64,000 nt of DNA from Mycolicibacterium parafortuitum (GCF_010725485.1 NZ_AP022598.1:3286001-3350000); one strand, 5' to 3'. Shown: positions 17,801 to 25,415, numbered from the stretch's first letter. Numbers and translations: made by a program. Notes: generated from the letters alone by a model not told the origin.

Positions 17801-20800
17801 AACGGCGTGCTGGCCAACGCGGCGCGCACGATCCTGGACCAGCTGGGATACGGCGCGGTGGCGTCCGTGCCCGAGCCCTCCGCCGATGCGGAGCTGATCG
17901 ATCTGGTCACCGCCGAGCTCGGCTCGGACTGGCCGCGTCTGGTGGCTCCGGCGTTCGACGGCCGCAAGGCGGTGCTGTTCGACGACCGGTGGGCCAGTGC
18001 GCGTGAGGATCTCGCGAAGATCTGGCTGACCGACGAGGACGAGATCGAGGCCGATTGGGTCCGGTTGTCGGAGCGGTTCGAGGGGACCGGCCACGTCGTC
18101 GGAACCCAGGCCACCTACTGGCAGGGCAAGGCGCTGGCCGCGGGCCTGAACATCCACGCGTCGCTGTACGCCCGCATCGCCGCGGGAGCGGAGAACCCCG
18201 GCAAGGGCCGCTACAGCGAAGAGGTCGCGGTCGTGACCGGCGCCTCGAAGGGATCGATCGCCGCATCGGTCGTCGCGCAGCTGCTCGACGGTGGCGCCAC
18301 GGTGGTGGCCACCACGTCCCGGCTCGACGACGACCGGCTGGCCTTCTACCGCAAGCTCTACCGCGACAACGCCCGCTTCGGCGCCAAGCTGTGGGTGCTG
18401 CCCGCGAACATGGCGGCCTACAGCGACATCGACGCACTCGTCGAGTGGGTCGGCACGGAGCAGACCGAGAGCCTCGGGCCCAAGTCCATCCACCTCAAGG
18501 ATGCGCTGACCCCGACGTTGCTGTTCCCGTTCGCCGCACCGCGCGTCGGCGGGGACCTGTCCGAGGCCGGATCGCGCGCCGAGATGGAGATGAAGGTCCT
18601 GCTGTGGGCCGTGCAGCGGCTGATCGCCGGGCTGTCCCACATCGGCGCCGACCGCGACATCGCGGCTCGCCTGCACGTCGTGCTGCCCGGTTCACCGAAC
18701 CGCGGCATGTTCGGCGGCGACGGTGCCTACGGCGAGTCCAAGGCCGCCCTGGATGCGGTCGTGTCGCGCTGGAAGGCCGAGACGTCATGGGCTCAGCGCG
18801 TCAGCCTGGCGCACGCGCTGATCGGCTGGACCCGCGGCACCGGGCTGATGGGCCACAACGACGTCATCGTCGACGGGGTCGAGGCTGCCGGTGTGCAGAC
18901 CTACTCCACCGAGGAGATGGCGAGCATGCTGCTGGCGCTGTGCGACGTCGACACCAAGGTCGCCGCCGCCCAGGAGCCGGTGCAGGCCGACCTGACCGGC
19001 GGACTGGCCGATGTGGAGCTGGATCTGGCCGAACTGGCCGCCAAGGCCAGGGAAGCCGCGACCGCGGCGCCCGCCGAGGCCGAGGACGAGGAGGCCGGCG
19101 ATCACCTCATCGCGGCGCTGCCGTCCCCGCCGCGGCCCACCGTCCCGGCCCCCGCGCCGGAGTGGGCTGACCTCGACGTCGACCCGGCCGACCTGGTGGT
19201 CATCGTCGGTGGCGCCGAACTCGGCCCGTACGGCTCGTCGCGCACCCGGTTCGAGATGGAGGTCGACAACGAGCTGTCGGCGGCCGGTGTCCTCGAGCTG
19301 GCCTGGACCACCGGTCTGATCAAGTGGGAGGACGATCCCCAACCGGGTTGGTACGACACCGAATCCGGCGATCTCGTCGACGAGGCGGACCTGGTCGAGC
19401 GCTACCACGACGCGGTCGTGGAACGGGTCGGCATCCGTGAGTTCGTCGGGGACGGCGCGATCGACCCGGACCACTCGGCGCCTCTGCTGGTGTCGGTGTT
19501 CCTGGACAAGGACTTCTCGTTCGTGGTGTCGTCGGAGGCCGACGCGCGTGCGTTCGTGCAGTTCGACCCGGAGCACACGGTGATCAGCCCGGTGCCCGAC
19601 AGCTCCGACTGGACCGTCACCCGCAAGGCGGGCACCGAGATTCGGGTGCCCCGCAAGGCGAAGCTGTCCCGTACCGTCGGCGCGCAGATTCCGACCGGGT
19701 TCGACCCGCAGGTCTGGGGTGTCACCCCGGACATGGCGAATTCCATTGACCGCGTTGCGTTGTGGAATCTGGTCGCGACGGTGGACGCGTTCCTGTCCGC
19801 AGGCTTCTCGCCGACCGAACTGATGCGTTGGGTGCACCCGAGCCTGGTCGCCAGCACGCAGGGCACCGGCATGGGTGGTCTGACCTCGATGCAGACGATG
19901 TTCCACGGCAACCTGCTGGACAAGAACAAGCCGAACGACATCCTGCAGGAGACGCTGCCGAACGTCGTTGCCGCACACGTGATCCAGAGCTACGTGGGCA
20001 GCTACGGATCGATGATCCACCCGGTCGGCGCGTGCGCCACCGCGGCGGTTTCGCTGGAGGAGGGTGTCGACAAGATCCGGCTGGGCAAGGCCGAGCTCGT
20101 CGTCACCGGCGGCTATGACGACCTGACGCTGGAGGCCGTGATCGGCTTCGGTGACATGGCGGCCACCGCCGACACCGAGGTGATGCGTGCCAAGGGCATC
20201 AGCGATTCCCGGTTCTCCCGCGCCAACGACCGGCGCAGGCTGGGCTTCGTCGAGGCCCAGGGCGGCGGCACCATCCTGCTGGCGCGCGGTGATCTCGCGT
20301 TGCGGATGGGTCTGCCGGTGCTGGCCGTGGTCGCGTACGCGCAGTCCTACGCCGACGGTGTGCACACCTCGATCCCGGCTCCGGGGCTCGGCGCGCTCGG
20401 CGCCGGTCGCGGCGGCAGGGAGTCGGTGCTGGCCAAGTCGCTCAACAAGCTGGGCGTCGGGGCCGACGACATCGCGGTGATCTCCAAGCACGACACCTCG
20501 ACGCTGGCCAACGATCCCAACGAGCAGGAGCTTCACGAGCGGCTGGCCGACTCATTGAGTCGTTCCGAGGGTGCGCCGCTGTTCATCGTCAGCCAGAAGA
20601 GCCTGACCGGGCACGCCAAGGGCGGCGCGGCGGTCTTCCAGACGATGGGTATGTGCCAGATCCTGCGCGACGGCGTGATCCCGCCGAACCGTAGCCTGGA
20701 CTGCGTCGACGAGGAGCTGGCGACGTCCGCGCACTTCGTGTGGCCGCGCGAGACCCTGCGGATGGGCGAGAAGTACCCGCTGAAGGCGGGTCTGATCACC

Positions 20801-21085
20801 AGCCTCGGCTTCGGTCACGTGTCCGGTCTGATCGCCCTGGTGCATCCGCAGGCGTTCCTGGCCACCCTGACCCCGGAGCAGCAGGCGGACTACGCCGCGC
20901 GTGCCCAGGAGCGGGAGCTGGCCGGAAAGCGCAGGCTCGCATCGGCGATCGCCGGTGGACGTCCGATGTACGAGCGGCCCGACGGGCGGCGCTTCGACCA
21001 GGAGGCGCCCGAGAAGGTCCAGGAAGCCGGCATGCTGCTCGACGCGGCTTCGCGGCTCACCGAGGACGGCGTGTATCGGCGATGA
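11831..21085 (+). CDS. fas: Type I fatty acid synthase (FAS-I)
   Basis: A 3,084-residue multifunctional enzyme that makes C16-C26 acyl-CoAs de novo, the primers for mycolic acids. Domains in order: acetyltransferase (GHSQG, Ser155), FMN enoyl reductase (from about 417, FTRLTGRSPILLAGMTPTTV), MaoC-type dehydratase (GDHNPIH, His1239), malonyl/palmitoyl transferase (GHSVGEY, Ser1447), acyl carrier domain (GASSRRNQM, likely phosphopantetheine Ser1823), ketoreductase (VVTGASKGSI, Gly2137), ketosynthase (GACATAA Cys2735, His2887 in SKHDTST, His2928 in TGHAKGG). All active-site motifs are present and the length is normal for mycobacteria. Ala/Pro/Glu-rich linkers flank the carrier domain. Start is GTG 11831 after GAGGAG. 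acpS follows after 22 bp. Confidence 0.98.
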   Translation: MTINDQHRATTNSNGRAEQGYEPLTGTHALVDRLHSGEPYAVAFGGQGGPWLENLEELVNSAGIESEISQLVAEAELLLEPLARELVVVRPIGFEPMRWIRALAADEPLPSAKDLTTAAISGPGILLTQMAAQRAIKRQGLDLDAHPPVAIAGHSQGVTAVESLKAGGARDVELLAIGQLIGAAGSLVSRRCGMVGRGDKSPMVSVLNVDPARIAELLEEFAQDVRTVLPPALSIRNGRRSVVITGTPEQLARFELYCEKITEKEEAERKNKTRGGAIFRPIFNQLNVEVGFHTPRLAAGVDLVNEWAARTGLDRELTQRLTETIFVNPVDWVAEVEELAATGAKWIIDLGPSDTVTRLTAPVIRGLGIGIVPAATRSGQRSLFTVGAEPAVAPAWSSYAPKAVALPDGSVKASTKFTRLTGRSPILLAGMTPTTVDAKIVAAAANAGHWAELAGGGQVTEEIFDARVAELTQLLEPGRAIQFNSLFLDPYLWKLQVGGKRLVQKARQSGAPIDGVVVTAGIPDLEEAVELIKELNDVGISNVVFKPGTVDQIKSVIKIAVEVPDRDVIVHIEGGRAGGHHSWEDLDDLLISTYGELRKYPNVTICVGGGIGTPERAAEYLSGEWAKDYGFPAMPVDGILVGTAAMATKEATTSPAVKQMLVETTGTDTWVGAGKAINGMASGRSQLGADIHEIDNTASRCGRLLDEVAGDADAVAERRDEIIAAMADTAKPYFGDVGDMSYLQWLQRYVELAIGDGDSTADTAAPGSPWLADTWRERFEEMLKRAEARLNEKDSGPIESLFVGDGEVLLDQPTEAIAALLARYPDAGAVKLHPADVPFFVTLCKKPGKPVNFVPVIDKDVRRWWRSDSLWQAHDARYTADQVCIIPGTQAVAGITRVDEPVGELLDRFEQEIVDRVLAAGAEPTPVVSRRQARADVSGPLAVVLDSPDVLWAGRTAINPVHRIGAPGEWQVNDVPGKPSATHPNTGARLELSGDGSVTLSVPLSDIWIDIRFTLPSSTVDGGAPIVTVEDAAKAMRSVLAIAAGVDGPDALPPVRDNSATVTVEWDPQKVADHTGVTATFGAPLAPGLTLVPDALVGLCWPAVFSAIGSAVTDDGFPVVEGLLSLVHLDHAAHLLAKLPAEKSQLTVTATALPATDTEVGRVVPVEVSIADTDGTVLATLGERFAIRGRTGAAELADPPRAGGAITDNATDTPRRRRRDVVVTAPVDMSAFAVVSGDHNPIHTDRTAALLAGLKTPIVHGMWLSAAAQHAVTATDGRATPPARLVGWTSRFLGMVLPGDEIEFRVDRVGIDRGAEIVEVTAKVGGELVMAATAQLAAPKTVYAFPGQGIQSKGMGMEVRARSKAARKVWDTADKFTRETLGFSVLHVVRDNPTSLIASGVHYHHPEGVLYLTQFTQVAMATVAAAQVAEMREQGAFVEGAIACGHSVGEYTALACVSNVYPLEALLEVVFHRGSKMHDIVPRDAQGRSNYRLAAIRPSQIDLDDDDVKAFVAEISERTGEFLEIVNFNLRGSQYAIAGTVAGLEALEEEVERRREISGGKRSFILVPGIDVPFHSSVLRVGVADFRRALERVMPQDADPELLIGRYIPNLVPRPFTLDRDFIEEIRELVPAEPLDEVLADYDTWRNEKPRELMRKIVIELLAWQFASPVRWIETQDLLFIEEAAGGLGVERFVEIGVKNAPTVAGLAANTLKLPEYSHNTTEVLNAERDAAVLFATDTDPEPDDEPAPVAEAAPVEAAPAPAAAPSGGLPSNVAPAGAPRPDDITFDAADATMALIALSAKIRVDQIEALDSIESITDGASSRRNQMLVDLGSELNLGAIDGAAEADLAGLKGQVTKLARTYKPFGPVLSDAINDQLRTVLGPSGKRPAYIAERVKKTWELGDGWVKHVTAEVALGTREGSSVRGGALGGLHDGALADAAAVDKVIDAAVTAVGARLGIPVSLPSAAGGGGGVVDSAALGEFAEQVTGRNGVLANAARTILDQLGYGAVASVPEPSADAELIDLVTAELGSDWPRLVAPAFDGRKAVLFDDRWASAREDLAKIWLTDEDEIEADWVRLSERFEGTGHVVGTQATYWQGKALAAGLNIHASLYARIAAGAENPGKGRYSEEVAVVTGASKGSIAASVVAQLLDGGATVVATTSRLDDDRLAFYRKLYRDNARFGAKLWVLPANMAAYSDIDALVEWVGTEQTESLGPKSIHLKDALTPTLLFPFAAPRVGGDLSEAGSRAEMEMKVLLWAVQRLIAGLSHIGADRDIAARLHVVLPGSPNRGMFGGDGAYGESKAALDAVVSRWKAETSWAQRVSLAHALIGWTRGTGLMGHNDVIVDGVEAAGVQTYSTEEMASMLLALCDVDTKVAAAQEPVQADLTGGLADVELDLAELAAKAREAATAAPAEAEDEEAGDHLIAALPSPPRPTVPAPAPEWADLDVDPADLVVIVGGAELGPYGSSRTRFEMEVDNELSAAGVLELAWTTGLIKWEDDPQPGWYDTESGDLVDEADLVERYHDAVVERVGIREFVGDGAIDPDHSAPLLVSVFLDKDFSFVVSSEADARAFVQFDPEHTVISPVPDSSDWTVTRKAGTEIRVPRKAKLSRTVGAQIPTGFDPQVWGVTPDMANSIDRVALWNLVATVDAFLSAGFSPTELMRWVHPSLVASTQGTGMGGLTSMQTMFHGNLLDKNKPNDILQETLPNVVAAHVIQSYVGSYGSMIHPVGACATAAVSLEEGVDKIRLGKAELVVTGGYDDLTLEAVIGFGDMAATADTEVMRAKGISDSRFSRANDRRRLGFVEAQGGGTILLARGDLALRMGLPVLAVVAYAQSYADGVHTSIPAPGLGALGAGRGGRESVLAKSLNKLGVGADDIAVISKHDTSTLANDPNEQELHERLADSLSRSEGAPLFIVSQKSLTGHAKGGAAVFQTMGMCQILRDGVIPPNRSLDCVDEELATSAHFVWPRETLRMGEKYPLKAGLITSLGFGHVSGLIALVHPQAFLATLTPEQQADYAARAQERELAGKRRLASAIAGGRPMYERPDGRRFDQEAPEKVQEAGMLLDAASRLTEDGVYRR

Positions 21086-21107
21086 ACCGTGAGATAGCGT
21101 GCTGTTC

Positions 21108-21500
21108 GTGGGCATCGTCGGGATAGGTATCGACCTCGTCTCCATTCCGGAGTTCGCCGAGCAGGTGGATCGCCCGGGCACGGTGTTCGCCGAGACGTTC
21201 ACGCCGGGGGAGCGGCGCGACGCCGCCGACAAGAGTTCGTCGGCGGCGCGCCACCTCGCGGCGCGGTGGGCGGCCAAGGAGGCGGTGATCAAGGCCTGGT
21301 CGGGATCGCGGTTCTCCAAGCGGCCGGTGCTGCCTGAGGCGATCCACCGCGACATCGAGGTGATCACCGACATGTGGGGGCGCCCCCGGGTCCGGTTGTC
21401 CGGCGCGGTGGCCGAGCACCTCAAAGAGGTGACGATCCACCTGTCGCTGACCCACGAGGCCGACACCGCCGCCGCGGTCGCCGTCCTCGAAGAGCGCTAG
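21108..21500 (+). CDS. acpS: Holo-[acyl-carrier-protein] synthase AcpS
   Basis: A 130-residue phosphopantetheinyl transferase. GIDLVSI near the N-terminus holds the Mg-binding Asp, and RWAAKEAVIKAW the catalytic Glu/Lys block. It transfers 4'-phosphopantetheine from CoA to the carrier Ser of FAS-I encoded just upstream, so the operon pairs the synthase with its activator as in other mycobacteria. GTG 21108 gives MGIVGIGIDLVSI, the usual family start; an in-frame GTG at 21099 adds three residues. The length equals the mycobacterial family norm. Confidence 0.95.
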   Translation: MGIVGIGIDLVSIPEFAEQVDRPGTVFAETFTPGERRDAADKSSSAARHLAARWAAKEAVIKAWSGSRFSKRPVLPEAIHRDIEVITDMWGRPRVRLSGAVAEHLKEVTIHLSLTHEADTAAAVAVLEER

Positions 21501-21510
21501 CCCCTTTTTG

Positions 21511-21570
21511 GCGAGCGTGCGTGTCCGCGGCGGACACGCCGGGCAAATCCCGGACTTTGCGCACGCTCGC
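21511..21570. repeat. Three-way-junction intergenic element
   Basis: An 11-bp perfect outer stem (GCGAGCGTGCG 21511-21521 with CGCACGCTCGC 21560-21570) encloses two inner hairpins: TGTCCG-CGG-CGGACA (21522-21536) and CCGGG-CAAAT-CCCGG (21539-21553). It lies between acpS and the peptidase gene and could act as a terminator, but its compact cloverleaf-like design suggests a dispersed repeat family. Only one copy was seen in the window. Confidence 0.6.
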
Positions 21571-21601
21571 GGGGCCCAGGCAGGCGACTAACGTGGTCGC
21601 C

Positions 21602-22951
21602 ATGAGCGATCTCGTGCAACGCGTCCGCGACGTCCTGCCGTCGGTGCGCGCCGACCTCGAAGACCTGGTGCGCATCCAGTCCGTGTGGGCGGATCCCGAC
21701 CGCCGTCCCGAAGTGCAGCGGTCGGCCGAAACGGTGTCGAAGTTGTTGTCCGAGGCCGGGTTCGACGATGTCGCGATCGTCGCCGAGGGCGGCGCCCCCG
21801 CCGTCATCGCCCGTCATCCCGCGCCGGACGGTGCGCCGACGGTGCTGCTGTACGCCCACCACGATGTGCAGCCCGAAGGCGACCCCGCCCAGTGGCACAG
21901 CGCCCCATTCGAGCCGGCCGAACGGGACGGCCGGCTGTACGGTCGCGGCACCGCCGACGACAAGGCCGGTATCGCAACGCATCTCGCCGCGTTCCGAGCG
22001 CACGGCGGCAATCCGCCGGTCGGGGTGACCGTCTTCGTCGAGGGTGAGGAGGAGTCGGGCTCGCCGTCGCTGAGCGCGCTGCTGGCCAAGCACCGCGACG
22101 CGCTGGCCGCCGATGTCATCGTGATCGCCGACTCCGACAACTGGAGCACCGAGATCCCGTCGCTGACGGTGTCGTTGCGCGGTCTGGCCGACTGTGTGGT
22201 CGAGGTCGCCACCCTCGACCACGGCCTGCACTCGGGGATGTGGGGCGGGGTGGTGCCCGACGCGCTGTCGGTTCTGGTGCGCCTGCTCGCCTCGCTGCAC
22301 GACGACGACGGCAACGTGGCCGTCGAGGGCCTGCACGTCGCCGACGCTCCCGAGGTCGACTACCCGCCCGAGCGGGTCCGGGCCGACACCGGCGTCCTCG
22401 ACGGGGTGCGCGAGATCGGCTCCGGCTCAGCGACACAACGGCTTTGGGCCAAGCCGGCGATCACGGTCATCGGTATCGACACCACACCCATCGCGAAGGC
22501 GTCCAACACGCTGATCCCGCGCGCTCGCGCCAAGATCAGCATGCGGGTGGCCCCCGGCGGTGACGCCGCCGCGCACCTCGCGGCGCTGACCCGGCACCTG
22601 GAGAGCCATGCGCCGTGGGGCGCGCAGGTGACCGTCACCCCCGGAGATCTCGGCGAACCGTACGCCATCGACGCCGACGGCCCCGTCTACGACGCCGCGC
22701 GCAGCGCGTTTCGGCAGGCGTGGGGACACGACGCCGTCGACACCGGAGTCGGCGGATCGATCCCGTTCATCGCGGAGTTCGCGGCGGCATTCCCCGACGC
22801 CAAGATTCTGGTCACCGGCGTCGAGGACCCCGACACCCAGGCGCACAGCATCAACGAGAGCCTGCACCTGGGCGTGCTGGAACGAGCGGCGACGGCCGAG
22901 GCGCTGCTGCTGGCCCGGCTCGGTGAACTAGACGGACAGATCGCGCCGTAG
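21602..22951 (+). CDS. M20-family dipeptidase/deacylase (Rv2522c-like)
   Basis: A 449-residue metallopeptidase. Metal and catalytic motifs: LLYAHHDVQPEGDPAQW (ligand His and catalytic Asp), GRGTADDKAGIATHL (bridging Asp), EGEEESGS (catalytic Glu pair), a lid domain around residues 190-310, and a late DTQAHSINESLHLG ligand His. Two co-catalytic Zn ions are expected. Substrates of relatives are dipeptides or acylated amino acids. The frame is open upstream through acpS, but ATG 21602 is the first start after the intergenic element. The 3' end overlaps the convergent bcp gene by 24 bp. Confidence 0.9.
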   Translation: MSDLVQRVRDVLPSVRADLEDLVRIQSVWADPDRRPEVQRSAETVSKLLSEAGFDDVAIVAEGGAPAVIARHPAPDGAPTVLLYAHHDVQPEGDPAQWHSAPFEPAERDGRLYGRGTADDKAGIATHLAAFRAHGGNPPVGVTVFVEGEEESGSPSLSALLAKHRDALAADVIVIADSDNWSTEIPSLTVSLRGLADCVVEVATLDHGLHSGMWGGVVPDALSVLVRLLASLHDDDGNVAVEGLHVADAPEVDYPPERVRADTGVLDGVREIGSGSATQRLWAKPAITVIGIDTTPIAKASNTLIPRARAKISMRVAPGGDAAAHLAALTRHLESHAPWGAQVTVTPGDLGEPYAIDADGPVYDAARSAFRQAWGHDAVDTGVGGSIPFIAEFAAAFPDAKILVTGVEDPDTQAHSINESLHLGVLERAATAEALLLARLGELDGQIAP

Positions 22952-23401
22952 TTTGGCGACGTGGCCGGTGGCGCGGACGTTGTACTGCGCCACCTTGATC
23001 TTGCCGTTCTCGTCGACGAGGAACGTGGAACGGATGACGCCCTGCACCGTCTTGCCGTACATCGTCTTCTCGCCGAAGGCGCCCCACGCTTCGAGGACCT
23101 TCTTGTCCGGGTCGGACAGCAGGGGGAACGTCAGCCCCTCGGCGTCGCGGAACTTCGCGAGCTTCGCCGGCTTGTCCGGTGAGATCCCGACGACGTCGAG
23201 ACCGGCCTCGTTGAGCTCGGCGAGACTGTCCCGGAAGTCGCAGGCCTGCTTGGTGCAGCCCGGCGTCGACGCCGCCGGGTAGAAGTACACGATGACCTTG
23301 CGTCCCTTGTAGTCGGACAGCGAGACGGTGTTGCCGTCGGCGTCGGGAAGGCTGAACGCCGGAGCTTCGTCGCCGACCTCGAGACGTGGGGTTTGCGGCA
23401 T
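22928..23401 (-). CDS. bcp: Thioredoxin-dependent peroxiredoxin (Bcp/PrxQ)
   Basis: A 157-residue thiol peroxidase that reduces hydroperoxides at the expense of thioredoxin. The peroxidatic Cys49 and resolving Cys54 sit in STPGCTKQACDFRD, the atypical 2-Cys PrxQ pattern; the thioredoxin-fold strand KVIVYFYPA precedes it and the end reads ATGHVAKLRRDL. The length is normal. It corresponds to Rv2521 by position and sequence. It is transcribed away from the DUF3618 gene, with about 156 bp between starts. Confidence 0.95.
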   Translation of the reverse strand: MPQTPRLEVGDEAPAFSLPDADGNTVSLSDYKGRKVIVYFYPAASTPGCTKQACDFRDSLAELNEAGLDVVGISPDKPAKLAKFRDAEGLTFPLLSDPDKKVLEAWGAFGEKTMYGKTVQGVIRSTFLVDENGKIKVAQYNVRATGHVAKLRRDLSV

Positions 23402-23557
23402 CGGTGTGTCATCCCTCCAAGCAGGTCCCGGAACGGGTGCGGTGGTTCGGTCGACCGGGGCGCCGCGTGGCGGCCCGGCTCAACTAGGGTAGTTCGACAG
23501 AGCTGTAGGCAGGGGCGCGGCCGGCGCGCATGGTGGGCGAAGGCATTGGAGGAACAC

Positions 23558-23782
23558 GTGGCGGACCGGGATCCCGACACCATCAAGGCTGAGATCGATC
23601 TGGCGCGCGAGCAGCTGGCGATCACGGTCGACTCCCTCGCCGAGCGGGCCAATCCGCGCCGGGTGGCCGACGACGTCAAGGCGGGGGTGATCCGCTTCGT
23701 GTCGAAGCCGCCGGTGGCGATCTCCCTGGCCGGGGCCGGCGTGCTGTTGCTGGTGCTGACGATCCGCCGTATCCGGCAGTGA
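23558..23782 (+). CDS. DUF3618 small membrane protein
   Basis: A 74-residue protein with the DUF3618 pattern: DPDTIKAEIDLAREQLAITVDSLAERANPRRVADDVK, an amphipathic helical region, then one membrane helix (about 50-68, AISLAGAGVLLLVLTIRRI) and a basic tail. Function is unknown; relatives are common in actinobacteria and sit next to bcp in mycobacteria (Rv2520c position). The frame is open to 23393, but GTG 23558, 4 nt after a GGAGGA ribosome binding site (23548-23553), gives the family-length protein. Confidence 0.85.
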   Translation: MADRDPDTIKAEIDLAREQLAITVDSLAERANPRRVADDVKAGVIRFVSKPPVAISLAGAGVLLLVLTIRRIRQ

Positions 23783-24331
23783 ACGGTTGATCAGCGCCTG
23801 AAGCTCGACCAGAACCAGTCGGTGATCGAGAATCCGGGCGGGTTCGCGACGCGGCCGATCCTGCTGCAGTTCAATACCGCCACGGGCGTTTGCGTGACGC
23901 TGCGATGAACGACGTCCCCTCCGTTGGCACCTGTCGCCACCGGATCGATCGGGCTCGACATCAGCAAATTCCTCGATTCCTGCTCTCAAGCGTCTCGCGG
24001 CGATCGCTCGCGGCGTTCAGCTAACGGAACCATAACACCATTCCCGGGCTTTCAGCAGCACAATCCCCGTTGGTCGGCGTGAATCGCGATGCGCCGTTAC
24101 TCCGTGTACCCGACGTACCTGCTGGCGATTGTTACCGCCATGTGAAATCCAGCACAGGGTCAGGTCGCGGCGGCGTAGCCGCCGAAATTCGATGCGGAGA
24201 GGACGAGGCATGCCGGGTAGGCGTTGCCGGTTGCGAGTCGCGCGGGACCGGGCAGGGTATCGCCGGATCGCACGGCCGAGTCCTCTACGCTGACGCTGAT
24301 ACAAGACGAGCTACAGAGAAGGAGACGCCAC
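23783..24331. other. 549-bp region with one candidate small gene
   Basis: Apart from the candidate small ORF at 23791-23961 on the minus strand, nothing convincing is encoded. A short GC hairpin (CGGCGG-CGTAG-CCGCCG-like, about 24167-24183) lies mid-region. GAAGGAGA at 24319-24326 is the ribosome binding site of the following gene. Confidence 0.4.
23791..23961 (-). CDS. Candidate small protein (56 aa)
   Basis: An ATG-started frame of 56 codons, MSSPIDPVATGANGGDVVHR... ending FSITDWFWSSFRR, convergent with the DUF3618 gene and 8 bp from its stop. Third codon positions are mostly G or C (about 80 percent), as expected for real genes here, and GAGG lies about 10 nt before the start. The aromatic C-terminus looks non-random. 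No known family is recognised and there is no signal peptide. Confidence 0.35.
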   Translation of the reverse strand: MSSPIDPVATGANGGDVVHRSVTQTPVAVLNCSRIGRVANPPGFSITDWFWSSFRR

Positions 24332-24703
24332 ATGGCGTGGTTTCTCGCCCTGCAGGGCCCCGCGCAGCCGAGCCACCAGGCTTCGGTCTACGAACTGCAG
24401 GACACGACCGACGTTGACACGCTGGCGCAAGAACTCGTCAGCGCGGTGACCCTGGACAGGGTCGTGCCGATTCCGGCGATGCTGCCGCAGAACACCAAGA
24501 AGCGGCAGAAGGTCACGCTCTACATCCGGCCGGCCGCATGGGGCCTGTGGACGTTCTACGAGTTGTCCGAGGACGACAAGCGTCAGCTGATGATGGAGAA
24601 CCCGTTGGTGCAGGCGCTGCAGCAGCATCAACAGCAGCAGCACGGCGCCGCAGGTCAGATCAACCCGCTGCTGGGCCAGCCCGGCGCGGGTCCCCGCCGC
24701 TAG
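24332..24703 (+). CDS. Conserved hypothetical protein with Gln-rich tail
   Basis: A 123-residue, probably cytoplasmic protein. It begins MAWFLALQGPAQPSHQASVYELQDTTDVDTLAQEL, has a beta-rich middle (KKRQKVTLYIRPAAWGLWTFYEL) and a Gln/His tract (residues about 95-106, QALQQHQQQQH) before a Gly/Pro end. No catalytic motif or membrane segment is seen and I do not recognise the family. ATG 24332 is chosen because GAAGGAGA stands 6 nt before it; the upstream extension to 24224 lacks such a site. A strong terminator follows. Confidence 0.75.
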   Translation: MAWFLALQGPAQPSHQASVYELQDTTDVDTLAQELVSAVTLDRVVPIPAMLPQNTKKRQKVTLYIRPAAWGLWTFYELSEDDKRQLMMENPLVQALQQHQQQQHGAAGQINPLLGQPGAGPRR

Positions 24704-24714
24704 GCCATCGCAGG

Positions 24715-24746
24715 CCGTCCCGTGCCGCCCGGCGGGCACGGGACGG
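24715..24746. terminator. Bidirectional hairpin terminator
   Basis: A perfect 12-bp stem, CCGTCCCGTGCC (24715-24726) with GGCACGGGACGG (24735-24746), loop of 8 nt. It sits between the convergent genes ending at 24703 and 24755 and likely ends both. No T-run, as usual in mycobacteria. Confidence 0.7.
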
Positions 24747-24754
24747 ATGCGTCG

Positions 24755-25009
24755 CTACTGCGTGTCTGAGTTGAACAGGTACCAGAGACCGTCTTCGCCC
24801 TCGCGGCAGAGGAAGTACGGGTACTGAGCGTCCTCTTCGGGATTGGACAGCGCGATATGGGGGCCGTCGGCCAAGCAGGCGTCCTGGGTCTGGAACGTCA
24901 CCGGTGTGCCGTTCGCGTCGACGACCCTGACTTCCTCCGCGTTCGCGACGCCGGCACCGGCGATCGCGCCGGCGACACATGCGGCGGCGAAAAGCAGCTT
25001 CTTCATCAT
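24755..25009 (-). CDS. Small secreted protein
   Basis: An 84-residue protein with a clear Sec signal peptide: MMKKLLFAAACVAGAIAGAGVANA, cleavage expected after ANA. The mature part (about 60 residues) has two Cys (in QDACLADGP and YFLCREGE), which could form one disulfide outside the cell. No family recognised. Two ATG codons are adjacent (25009 and 25006). Its leader CAGGGGTAAC plus one base before the ATG is identical to that of the divergent secreted hydrolase at 25416. Confidence 0.75.
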   Translation of the reverse strand: MMKKLLFAAACVAGAIAGAGVANAEEVRVVDANGTPVTFQTQDACLADGPHIALSNPEEDAQYPYFLCREGEDGLWYLFNSDTQ

Positions 25010-25415
25010 TGTTACCCCTGGATATGTAGGTGTCAGCGCCCTCTCTGATGAGTCGATATGCCTGGTGCGCTGGGCACAATGTAGGCCCCGGATCGACCAC
25101 CACTGCTGTTTTCCGCAAATATTGACGACTGGTCTCTAGAAATATCCGCTGGTCATTGCGTTTTGAACTGTTCACCGATGATTGCCGCCGCTGCCGGAAT
25201 TCAGCGCCGTCGACAGGGTCGGGCGTTGGGGATTCGCAGGTGCATCCGCTTCGGATTTCGCATGAAACACGTTGATCATCAATGGTTTCCGTGATTCTGG
25301 TGCCGTGGCGTGTGCGGTGCGGGGTCGCGCAGAGCGATCTCGCGATTTGCCCATCTCCGGCGCCTGGCCGGGGATATAGTTTGCTGCGTTGTCGACCGTC
25401 TGAGCAGGGGTAACG
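25010..25415. other. 406-bp divergent control region of two secreted-protein genes
   Basis: No gene supported. Both ends carry CAGGGGTAAC followed by one base and ATG (25405-25414 on plus; 25011-25020 on minus). The plus side has TATAGT at 25375-25380 as a possible -10 box, giving a short leader of about 30 nt. The middle (25105-25170) is A/T-rich. Confidence 0.4.

Noticed and set aside
14669..18676. 1,335-codon open frame antisense to the middle of fas
   Set aside because: Same shadow effect of high GC3; no start signal or recognisable domain.
18785..20536. 583-codon antisense frame opposite the ketosynthase part of fas
   Set aside because: Mirror frame with no protein signature.
24017..24304. 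95-codon minus-strand frame in the gap before 24332
   Set aside because: Arg-rich composition, no ribosome binding site and no conserved-looking segments.
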